Of a DNA stretch of 64,000 nt, positions 52,795 through 62,597 are shown in pieces. Origin of the DNA: Bretschneidera sinensis (taxonomy: Eukaryota > Streptophyta > Magnoliopsida > Brassicales > Akaniaceae); assembly GCA_023935145.1 (NCBI GenBank), contig CM043702.1, positions 58,361,001 through 58,425,000 on the forward strand, written 5' to 3'. How positions within the stretch are numbered: position 1 is the first letter of the stretch; each line of letters begins with the position of its first letter. The position numbers and the translations under genes were made by a program. A model generated the notes under the pieces. The model saw only the letters and a list, made by a program, of their open reading frames with translations, was not told the DNA's origin and searched no databases.

Positions 52795-53767
52795 TACTCA
52801 GTTTCGTCTACCCCATCGTCCTCAATCAGGAGATTTTTTCCCTTCTGACTAGCAGGCTTCCTGCACTCAATCGCTTTATATCCATGTTCACCACATCTGA
52901 AACATTTAATATTTGGGTTAAAGTTACCTTGGGGTGGCTGCTGGGCAGGATTGGATTCTTGAGGGTGAACTGGCCGACTGCTTTGATCGTTTCTGATCAC
53001 TGGCGTCCTGTTCTGCTGTTTTTCCACCGCAAGTGCAAGCTGGTATGTTTCAGAAACAGTCCACAGTGAGTGAAGGCTGAGGACATCCTGCAGGGGCTGC
53101 CGTAATCCCCCCAAATACCGTGCCACCATCTGCTCTTCTGTCTCGGATAAATCATTTCGGGCTATCAATTGATAGAACTCCTCCGTGTAATCAACCACCG
53201 ATCTCGTGCCTTGCCTCAACGAATGAAGTCGCTGAAACAAGGTTTGAGTGTAGCCGAAAGGAACGAAGTGACCCTTCATCTTCTTCTTCATCTTTTCCCA
53301 ATCTGTGATCGTAGCCTTGCCCTGCCGGTCGTGTGAGTGCCTCAACTGCTCCTACCACGCAGATGATAGCCTTTGAGTTTGATGGCGACCAGTTTCACGT
53401 TGACACGATCTGGGACTTCTTTTTACTCGAAAATACGCTCTACTTCATTCAACCAATCGACAAATCCTTCGGCCTGTAACGTACCAGAAAACTTGGGCAG
53501 ATCCACTCTGAAACCGAGGTCTCCATAATGATTCTTCCGACCACGGTGCTCTCAGAATCGAGCAGGATTGTGATACGGGTTTTCGAAACTAGAATCGGAA
53601 TCGTGATCTTCCATCTCACGATCAATGAAATTCTGCGCCGCTAGATGCTGGGTTAACTCTGTAACTTGCCTCTATAAATCCTCAATCATCGCATCCTGAA
53701 CATTATGATCACGGTGTGGGGCTTCCTCGTTCAGAACCTGCCTGCGACGACCACGACCACCAGCCAT
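52794..53767 (-). pseudogene. gag: Gypsy-E gag
   Basis: Start ATG at 53767 (MAGGRGRRRQVLNEE), 38 bases after the primer site. It reads FRVDLPKFSGTLQAEGFVDW and VPDRVNVKLVAIKLKG with stops at Trp/Gln/Tyr positions. The open part 52794-53345 follows: ATITDWEKMKKKMKGHFVPF, TLFQRLHSLRQGTRSVVDYT and the zinc knuckle CFRCGEHGYKAIEC (C-x2-C-x4-H-like position Y, x4-C). The third ligand is shifted or lost (HGYK). Capsid type matches small plant chromoviruses; exact lineage unsure. Confidence 0.83.
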
Positions 53768-53804
53768 GGAAACCAATGAAATCTCACCCCAGGAAGATGC
53801 TAAA

Positions 53805-53816
53805 GCTCTGATACCA
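53805..53816 (-). other. Gypsy-E primer binding site (initiator Met)
   Basis: Minus strand TGGTATCAGAGC, perfect, two bases after the LTR end TCA-GT. Confidence 0.88.
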
Positions 53817-53818
53817 AC

Positions 53819-54297
53819 TGACGCCGGGCAGAATACTGATTATTCTGCAGGCTAGTTTTCATAATTCACAGGGAAGAAAACAACACAAGAGAAAAACCCT
53901 AGAAAAAAATAGAGGAACAACTCTGAATTTTATTCAAAATTATGCAAATCAAAAATAATAATAATCTGTCTCTTCCATATGTGGCCTCCTTATTTATAAG
54001 GTCAAAGCAAAAAAAGGAAAAAATCCCCGAAAACATAATCCTAGGGAAAACTAAGGGTATTAAGGTAGAATCAACGACAGTCAATTCTGACTTGAATACA
54101 AAAGGAAATTGCAAATGGAAAGTTTCCTAAAACTAGAAACTGCAAATTTGAAGTCTTAAAATAGAATCAACAGCAGTCAACCGTTCTAGGTAGTCCACCT
54201 GCCATATTTGCGCTGCTCTGCCAACTCAAGGTATCTTAGTGCCAACAACGTGTTAACTGACAACTCAGCATCATCTAACTCGGATCCTCCTGCATCA
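53819..54297 (-). repeat. Gypsy-E 5' LTR with end hairpin
   Basis: 479 bp. GCAGAATA (53828-53835) and TATTCTGC (53841-53848) form an 8-bp inverted repeat close to the primer site; the 3' LTR has the same structure with one changed base. Confidence 0.88.
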
Positions 54298-55463
54298 CCA
54301 TGTGGGTTCAAGAATGGGAAATTTTCTTTTGCCTTTTCGCCTTATATAAAACAACATTTTCTTCTTAAGCTCTTAGTTTTTCCCATGTATCAAAGTCCCA
54401 TTTTCTACATAAAATAACTGCACTTTTCTTCGCATGTGACCGGTCAAATTTGTGAAAGAATGAGAAGTTTTGACCTTCTCTTTTTCCCTTTTTAAGTGGA
54501 CATTTCCCTTCTAAGTTCTCATATTTTCCCATTTACAAAAGTCCACATTCATCACATAAAAACTACCCTTTTCTTCCTCCTTATGGTCGGCCATGAGAGT
54601 GAAAAAAGAAGTTTTCTTCTCCTCTTTTGCCTTGTAAAATGAACATTTCCCTTTTAAGCTTTCACCTTTTCCTATGTCTAAAAGTCACATTTTCTACATA
54701 AAAAAACTACACTTTCTCTCCTCGAGAGTAGAAAAAGAAGAAGTTTTCTTTTCCACTTTTGCCTTGTTAAATTGACAATTTCCTTCTAAGCTCCCACTAT
54801 TTCCCATGTGCAAAGTCAACCTTATCACCTTAAAAATTGTCCCATCTCTTCTTTTCATGACCGGCCACTAAGAGAGGAAGTCCTCATCTTCTTTTTTACT
54901 TTGTTAACCATAGATTTCCACTTCAAGCTTCCACCTTTTTTTACCTAAAAATTTCCCTATATCTTCCCCTCATGACAAATCACCAAGAGAGGAAGTCCTT
55001 ATCTTCGCTTTTGCTTTGTTAAACAAGCAATACCATTTCTAGCTTTCACTTTATCATCTCAAAAATTGTCCTATCTCTTCTTCTCATTACTAGCGACCAA
55101 GAGAGGAAGTCCTCCTCTTCCTTTTTGGTTTGTTAACAACACATTTCCACTTCAAGCTTCCACCTTTTCCACCTAAAATATTTCCTTATCTCTTCTTCTC
55201 ATGACCTACCATCAAGAGAGGAAGTTCTCTTCTCTCTTTTGCTTTGTTAAACTCATCTTCCATTTCTAGCTTTCACCTCAAGAGTTTCACTCATCCCTCA
55301 TCGCTCTCCATGGCCGGCCATACCCTCTCTTTTCAATGTTTTTGTTGTCTTTTCATTGTTTTTTTCTTCTATAAATTTGTGCTCCGATGGTTAAGAAACA
55401 GTCATGCATGTGTTAAACAAATGTGATTTGGCAAGAGAGGTGTAGGACCTCAGAACTTTCTCA

Positions 55464-55904
55464 GTATTGGTGGCGAACTTTAATGGATAGGATTTTGAAT
55501 TTTTTATTGTTTAAATATTCCCACTACTTGATGTTAAAGCTAGAGAGTTATTCGCCATTTTAATTTGGAAAATTTGTCATCAGCGAAACATTTTACTAAA
55601 AGGTGGACAAAACACAAATGTTTTCGCGATTCTTGCTAGCAGTGGTGAGCTGCTATCTAAATTCTAGCAAACAGCAGTGTAGGTGCACATCGGGGTAGGA
55701 GCTTTGCTTATTCTCCAGCAGTGTGATAGCAGCTTAGCCCAGGTGTGGTCAAGCTCAATGTAGATAGGGATTCATTTTGGGCATAATCTCTAATGGGTTT
55801 GAGTGTTGTAATTCAAAATTAGATGGGTCAGGTGTTTGGGTTTATGTCAGATTCTTATCCTCTTCTGTTCGAGGTGGCTATGGTGAAGGTGCGTTCAGTG
55901 GTTG
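55464..55904 (+). other. Short internal remnant of the Tat/Ogre-like element
   Basis: Contains the possible decayed primer site (about 55468-55488) and no recognisable gene. The last five bases GGTTG are the left duplication of Gypsy-D; the partner lies outside the window. Confidence 0.4.
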
Positions 55905-57888
55905 TGTAACGACCCATCTAGGGTTGGTCATCCCCAAGATGGTGTTATCACGTTTTGAAAATCCCAGCACGACACATATATGCAACAATAAAAATAATAC
56001 CAACAAAAATTTTTACATCAATCCTCAAACCTCAACAAAGGAGATATATCATTCTGATTTTGACTTAAACATTATATACAACGTAATATGCATGAAAATT
56101 TACAAATAAATTTTTCTTTTTATTTTCTCATTAGTCTGAGGATGTGGACACGTACATGGCTTACAAAAAATGATTTTGTTTAAACCTCAACTTACCAAAC
56201 TATTTGTCCTGCCTACTACCTGAAATCATTATATAATGTGGAGTGAGCTTCACAAGCTCAGTAAATTAAATTTACTAAAAGTATTCAATTTTATACTCCC
56301 AGTTACATCTTATAATTTAATTACTTCTAAAAATTCTTCCGACATTCATTCATTTTTTTCCTCAAATAATTCAATAACATTATTCTGTAATCACTACTCA
56401 ATTTCATAATTCTTCTATTACACAATCTCTTCTTAAGTTACTCATTAGACATATTTCCATATTTCTTCCTTAGCATATATGTCTCTCTATGAGACTCATT
56501 CCTCTATCAATAGATTTACAATTATAAATAGCACTTTAACATATCAAGCAATAACAATCAATATTTAAAAAAAATGCAATGCTGAAGTTAAATGGTATTA
56601 TTATTGGGAACGTTTTCCCACATGTCGACATGTTTTTATCTTAGACCGGCTGCCTTCCCGGTTCTTTCATTCTCATTTATACTGGTTGCCTTCTCGGTGC
56701 TTTCATTCTCATTTCGACCGACTGCCTTCCCAGTTCTTTTATTCTCATTTAGACCGGCTGCCCTCCCGATTATTTTATTTTCATTTAGACCGGCTACCTT
56801 ACTGGTTCTTTTATTTTCATTTATATGCATATAAATAATGATATGAAATATGCATATGAACAATAATATAGAAACAAGCATGAATTCAAACATTTAATTT
56901 AGTTATCCTGATTATTCTCAAATTATTATTTGAAAAATTCCACTAAATTCTCTCCTCATAAATCATATCAAATCATCAACCATAGCTCATCAAAAATTTC
57001 ACTTATCTCTTTTATTATTTAATTGACTCATTATTCCAATAATATTATTTCTCATAAAATAATTCTCTGCACATCCACTATTCCTATCATACCTATCAAC
57101 AAACATTCATCTATCAATAAATCATAAGTTAATGATTTATTCCAATATTATCACTATGTATTTCATATTTATCTTGATTACTTAAAGTAAATCTAACTCA
57201 CCACGTAGCATTCAGAGCTACCCGTGGATCACCTCATTGACTTTCCTGCTCCTCTCAGTAATTTTCACCGATTGCTGATTGTCAATATCTGACATAATAT
57301 TTATATTAAATTTCTAATTTATTCTTCAATTCTTCCATAATTCACACCCTTTGAAAATTTCTACTTTGAATTCCTGGAAATTTCATGTATGCTAAATTTC
57401 AAAAATAAACTTCACATTATTAGCTTCTATTTTTCTTAGAGCTTCCCGTGGTTCTCTGAGAAATTCTCCCGTAAACCCCTTCAAAATTTTGCTCTTTCAG
57501 TCTCCAAATGTTTAAAGAAAGAGAGTAATTTGAATCATAGTTGAAAGAAAACCAAACAGGATCTCAGCAGCTCTGTATATATATATATACCAAAATTTGG
57601 TAACTATGCTCAGCATCTCAACCTATTATACCATGTTTTGTTTTTGTTTTTGCTTTTCCTCTTTCTGGACGCCAGAATTTTTTTTTTTTCTTACTTGGAC
57701 ATTTCGTCTTCTTGTTTTCATTTTTTTTTGTTTTGTTTTCCTTTTTCTTTATAACTACACCCCCACACGTCTTTTTTTTCAAAAGAATTATTTTATTCAA
57801 TACTAAAACTTTCATGTATATATTATTTTATTTCCATGTAATATCTATCAAATTACTTTACCCTTACTTTAAGAACACAGGCATTACA
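55905..57888 (-). repeat. Gypsy-D 3' LTR
   Basis: 1984 bp, TGTAACGACCC...GGCATTACA. Holds palindrome ACATGTCGACATGT at 56620-56633 and five minisatellite units of about 36 bp at 56645-56823. Confidence 0.9.
56645..56823. repeat. LTR minisatellite, 36-bp units, five copies
   Basis: ACCGGCTGCCTTCCCGGT followed by TCTTT-ATT-TCATTTAG; unit starts at 56645, 56680, 56717, 56753 and 56789. The first 18 bases contain the inverted pair ACCGG/CCGGT. Confidence 0.9.
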
Positions 57889-59560
57889 ATTTTACCCACC
57901 TTATAAAAATTTCATTCCCGAAATTTCCTTACCTAATTCAAAAAAAAAAACAATTGTGAATATTATTTCTTCGTAGTTGCCTCACGCTCTCACATAATCT
58001 CTTCAATATCTTTATTCTACCACAGAACTTGAACTAATGGAATTACTTTATTACACAAGACTTGTTCTTTTTGTCTAAAATTCTCACTGATACTTGTATA
58101 TAAGCCAAATCTTTTTGAATTTCTATAGCTTAACTCGAAATATTATAATATTCATCATGTAAACACTTTCTTAAAAGTGAAACATGAAATACATTATATA
58201 ATTGTTTTAATTCTGGAGGCAAATCCAGGCTATTCACAACTAGCCCCACTTTTTCAACAACCTTATAGGGTCCCACATACCTCGGACTCAGCTTCCTTTT
58301 CCTGGATAAATCTCAATCACCTTTTCATTGAGATATTTTTCAATACACCAAATCACCTACTTGAAACTTAAGAGGTCTTCTTTTATTATCAGCATAGCTA
58401 TTCGGTCTTCTCTGTGCTGCTTTAAGGTTTTCTCTAAACAGTTTGATCCCTTCAATTGTTAACTCAAATATTTATGGACCAAATATATTTCTCTCTCCCA
58501 CTTCTTCCCAACATATAGGAGTTCTACACCTTCTACCATACAATGTCTCAATCGGTGCCATTCCAATACTAAATTGATGTTGATTATTATATGCAGATTA
58601 AATCAACAGCGAGTAAGCATCCCAACTTACTAAGAACCTCATAATATTTGCCCTCAACATATCTTTTAGTATTATAATAATCTTTTATGTCTGGCCATTT
58701 GTTTTAGGATGAATAGTTGACCTAAACTGAAATCGCGTACCTATGGTTTTCTACAAGCCTCTCCAGAATCTAATATGTAAGTCTAACATCTTTATTTGAC
58801 ACTATTTTCAATAATACTCCATGCAATCTCATAATCTTAGCTACATACAGTTCAGCCAACATTTTAGGATTCTAATTAGTTTTAACTGGAAGAAATTGGA
58901 ATGACTTAAGAAGTTTATCTACTATCACTTACACTATATCATGACATCTCTGGGTATGGGAAAATCCATAAACAAAATCCATACTCGTATATTTTTTTTT
59001 ATTCAAGCATGGGAAGAGGTTATAGTAAGCCTTTCAGATGTTTATTTTCTAGCTTCACCTACGGACAAACCAAACATCTAGAAATATATTCAACTACATC
59101 CTTCTTCAATTCTGACCACCAGTAATTCTGTCTCAATCCTCTATACATCTTATTGTTACTCGGGTGCATCGAATATACATCATCATGTGCCTTTCTCAAA
59201 ATCTTCTTTCCTAATTAGCATCATTGGGAACACAAATCCTATGTTCCAATACCAAAATACCATTATTCTAATTTTGAACTTATATTGCTTTCTACTAAGC
59301 ATTTCCTACTTGATCTTTTTTATTTCTTATCTTTACCCTGTATCTCTAAGAAGCATTCTACTATGGATGACTGTATAACCATGTTTTCTAACAATGATCT
59401 TCTATCACTGATATTCAACTTCATTCTTGTCTCTCTTAGTCTATCATCAATTGCACATCATGACTTTCAATAGCAGTCAATCTTCTTGTAAATTTCCTAC
59501 TCAATGCTTCAGCTACCACCTTCACCTTTTCTAGATGATAGTGAATTGTACAATCACAGT
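57889..59560 (-). pseudogene. pol: Gypsy-D integrase
   Basis: Minus strand, with many stops: zinc-finger part (KMYRGLRQNYWWSELKKDVVEYISRCLVC), core (DIVQVIVDKL, IMRLHGVLLKIVSNKDVRLTY), C-terminal part (SAYNNQHQFSIGMAPIETLYG, GRRCRTPICWEEVGERNIFGP, YADNKRRPLKFQVGD) and GPY/F module (LSPRYVGPYKVVEKVGLVV). A chromodomain remnant near 58020-58110 (VSVRILDKK) is barely readable. Full domain order is present, unlike Gypsy-A, but beyond repair as a gene. Confidence 0.82.
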
Positions 59561-60160
59561 CACTAATCAACTCTATCCACCATCTTTGCCTCAAATTCAA
59601 CTCTCTTTGGGTAGGTAATTATGTCAAACTCTTATGATCAATGAATATCTTACAAGTGGCTCCATACAGATCATGTCTCCAATCTTTAAAGTAAACACTA
59701 TGACAGTCAACTCTAAGTCATGGGTATGGTAATTTCTCTCATAATTCCTCAATTGCCTAGAAGCACACACCATTACCTTCTCATGTTGCATCAACACACA
59801 TCCCAACCCTTGATGAAATGCATCGCTATACACTACAAATCCTTCATCACCAGAAGGAAGCACCAATACTGGAGCTATAGTCAATTTCTCTTTTAGTAAT
59901 TGGAAACTTTTTTCACACTTCCCACACCATACAAATCTCACCTCTTTCCTAGTTAATCAATTCAACAGTACTATGATAATAGAAATTTTTTGAATAAATC
60001 TTCTATAATAACCAGCTAACCCCAAGTAGATTCTAATCTCAGTCAAATTAGTTAGTCTCTCCCAACTTAACATTGCCTTTACCTTTTGTGAATCAACTGC
60101 TATGTCATTTCCAGATATTACATGCCCCAAGAAGGATATCTCATTCAGCCAAAATTCACA
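59561..60160 (-). pseudogene. pol: Gypsy-D RNase H and RT connection
   Basis: The open frame 59624-59941 reads [38 protein letters not shown] (first Asp kept, DAS changed to DAF), and [15 protein letters not shown] (Glu kept). A frameshift comes before the FTDHKSL block, which is lost in the open frame. Confidence 0.84.
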
Positions 60161-60161
60161 T

Positions 60162-60900
60162 TTAGAAAATTATAGCATACAATCTCTCTTTCATCAAAAT
60201 TTCCAACACAATTTCTAAATATTTTATATGCTCTTCCTTAGTCTTAGAATACACCAAGATGTTATCAATGAACACAACCACAAGATCATCAAGAAATGGT
60301 TTAAACATCTTATTCATCAAGTCTATGAATGTTGTTGGAGTGTTAGTCAATCCAAATGACATCACAAGAAACTTATGACTATAACGTGTCATAAAAGTAG
60401 TCTTAGGCACGTCTCTCTTCTCTATCCTCAATTGATGATAACCTAATCTCAGGTCTATTTTTACAAATACCCTTGCTCCATACAACTTCTCAAACAAATC
60501 ATCTATCCATGGTAAAGGATATTTGTTCTTAATGGTTATCTTATTCAACTATCTTTAGTCTATACAAAATCTTATCGTTCCACCTTCCTTCTTCACAAAC
60601 AACACAGGGGCTCCCTAAACACATTAGGTCCGATAAATTGTTTATCTAACAATTCTTAAAATGGTACGTTCAACTCTCTCAATTCAGCTGGTGTCATTCT
60701 ATAAGGTGCTATTAGATATATATGATGAACCTAGTATCACCTCAATAAAGAATTTAATCTCTCTACAGGGCGGCAACCTAGATAACTCATCAAGAAATAC
60801 ATCAGAAAAAATCTATCACTATTAAGATTTCTTCTAACTTCCTATTTTCCTTTTTAGAAGCCATTATGTATACCGAATACTCCTCACAACCCTTCTTCAA
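60162..60900 (-). pseudogene. pol: Gypsy-D reverse transcriptase
   Basis: The open frame 60162-60548 reads [38 protein letters not shown] (first catalytic Asp kept), [23 protein letters not shown] and [18 protein letters not shown]. The Y/F-x-D-D pair has become F-I-D-N, so the second Asp is lost. The N-terminal part (60560-60900) is fragmentary: [17 protein letters not shown] and a linker. Confidence 0.86.
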
Positions 60901-60914
60901 CCATCTACTAGTAG

Positions 60915-61300
60915 TTAAAGCAAAAAGTAAGACAATTTGCAAGTATCTTGAGTTTTTCCCAGAAAATTAAACTCCTCCTGTCCAGGTATCCTGAACAGTA
61001 CATTTTCCTTAAAACAGTAAACCATATTCAAAGAAAAAAAATCAACTTCAAACTCTCTATCACTAATACGAATCATACAACCCTTGTAAATATTTATGAT
61101 TATCACTCTATCTCTAGTGGGAATTTCAACAATAACATTATGCATCCAAGTACTAATACATACTTCAGTAGACTTCCTAAACACTGGATGCAAAGGAATG
61201 AGTTGCACCAAGATCAACCAACATTGTTATGTCCACCATTTCTACATACAAAGCACTTCAAATTAGGACAATCTAGGATAAATATCTTATCTAATTACAT
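60915..61300 (-). pseudogene. pro: Gypsy-D protease and zinc knuckle
   Basis: In one frame MLVDLGATHSFAS (protease site D-L-G) is read at about 61190-61232. A shift leads to the open part 60915-61217 with WMHNVIVEIPTRDRVIIINIYKGC, DREFEVDFFSL and ENVLFRIPGQEEFNFLGK. Just upstream CPNLKCFVCRNGGH is a remnant of the gag zinc knuckle. Confidence 0.8.
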
Positions 61301-62472
61301 CTATAACAAAATTTTGTCTCTCGATCATACATCAGGTTACCATTTCCCCTTGCTGGCATACTTACTTCCTTTGCCATGATTCTCAGTTCCCATAGCTTGT
61401 CTCCCAAATCTAAAGGTCCCACCAATATTACTCTGAGCTATAGAAGCAATAGATCCTACTTGCCTCTGACTTTGTACTACAGTTTCTTGTGACAAGGAAC
61501 GCCTCCCTGGGGTGGTCTCCCACCCTGCACACTCATACTGGTACCACCTCTGGGTTCCTTAAAACTAGACTTCTTCCGCCAATTCCTCCTACATCTAAAT
61601 TCCATCATATCATTCTCAATCTGGAGTGTTATATTTGTCAATGTAACATAATTCATATGCTTTGTGTAAATTAGTTTCGATTTAATCTCAAAATGTAGTC
61701 CATCTATGAACCTCTTACACCTTTTCTCCTTTATGTCTACCATTTTCGATACAAACCTTATCAAAGCTACAAATCTGCTATCATACTGAGTCATAGTCAA
61801 CATATTTTCCTCAAATAAAATATCTATCTTGTTGGGCTCTAAAGGTATAAGGAAAGTATTTATCAAGGAAAACCTCCTTAAACCTATTCTAGGTTAAGTG
61901 TCTATCAACATTTGCACATACCTGGGAAGAATATCCTCCTACCATTCTACGGCCTCTCTCTCTAACTTGAATGTAACAACGACAACCCTCTGTCTGTCAG
62001 TCATTGGTAAAATATCAAATAATCTCTCTACATGTTTCACTCAAAACTCAAGCTTAAAAGGATTCTTAGATCCTTTAAACAGCAAGGCATTCGACTTAAT
62101 ATATCTAACAAAACAATCTCTCTACATCTCGGGCATAAACTCACTTTTCCCCTTTTGAACATTTACCATTACTGTATTTACAACAACCTCGGGCACTGCC
62201 CTAGTCTGTTCATCAAGTCTATACTATAGGCTAACAACTTTATCATCTGTTACATTCATTTTCTCAAGAGCATGTGTAAGAGCTTATCTTAGCACATCTC
62301 TTTCAACTTCAGATTCTCTCATACCTTTACTAATATCAATTATACTGTCAACACGTTCCCTTTTAAGAACCAACAATTCAGACTCAACCTCAACTTGTCA
62401 AAATATTGGGGGCCTACCACGCCCTCTCAAATCAATAACTCTAACTCAAGATCTAGCACATCTACGTGTCAT
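61301..62472 (-). pseudogene. gag: Gypsy-D gag
   Basis: Start ATG at 62472 (MTRRCARS), the same start as Gypsy-A. Then EALEKMNVTDDKV-like coiled region, RDCFVRYIKSNALLFKGSKNPF, KHVERLFDILPM and, in the open part 61477-61866, NMLTMTQYDSRFVALIRFVSK, KRCKRFIDGLHFEIKSKL and TLQIENDMMEF. Multiple stops. Confidence 0.83.
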
Positions 62473-62581
62473 CCTCAGACTATTCATTAAAATATAATTT
62501 ATTTTAAACTTTCACATACAATTTATTTTAAACTTTCACTTTCTTTCTTTTTATGCAGTCTACAGAATCATAAAACCTAAT

Positions 62582-62593
62582 GCTCTGATACCA
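62582..62593 (-). other. Gypsy-D primer binding site (initiator Met)
   Basis: Minus strand TGGTATCAGAGC, perfect, four bases from the LTR. Confidence 0.88.
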
Positions 62594-62597
62594 AAAT

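Larger units (their letters stand above)
51489..54297 (-). mobile_element. Gypsy-E: small non-autonomous chromovirus-like element
   Basis: LTRs 51489-51993 and 53819-54297 (TGACRCCGGGCAGAATA...CTCCTGCATCA in plus-strand text). Duplication GCATG (51484-51488) and CCATG (54298-54302), one mismatch. Initiator-Met primer site at 53805-53816. The 2.8-kb element codes gag, zinc knuckle and protease, then jumps from the start of RT to the integrase tail. RT, RNase H and the integrase core are absent. The end of the frame lies inside the 3' LTR. Confidence 0.9.
51184..55320. repeat. Degenerate tandem array, units about 110-150 bp, split by Gypsy-E
   Basis: About nine to ten units (51184-51488 and 54298-55320) share ATGRCCGGCCAT, GAGAGxxGAAGTTTTCTTCTTC, GCCTTGTTAAATGGACATTTCC, CTAAGCTCTCA and CCCATGTGTCAAAGTCC in the same order. 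Units to the right are shorter and more diverged. Confidence 0.8.
50747..55463 (+). repeat. Tat/Ogre-like LTR, interrupted by Gypsy-E
   Basis: Begins TGTAGACACCTAATTTTG, the usual start of plant Tat/Ogre-like LTRs, and probably ends at TTTCTCA (55463). TATTGGTGGCGAACTTTAATGG follows, resembling a decayed tRNA-Arg primer site. Without Gypsy-E it would be about 1.9 kb. Most of its second half is a tandem array. If the primer site is real this is a 5' LTR and the internal region begins at 55464. The boundaries are inferred. Confidence 0.5.

Noticed and set aside
57570..57815. Phe/Lys-rich frames near the end of the Gypsy-D 3' LTR
   Set aside because: Produced by T-runs and a short (TA)n tract inside the LTR.
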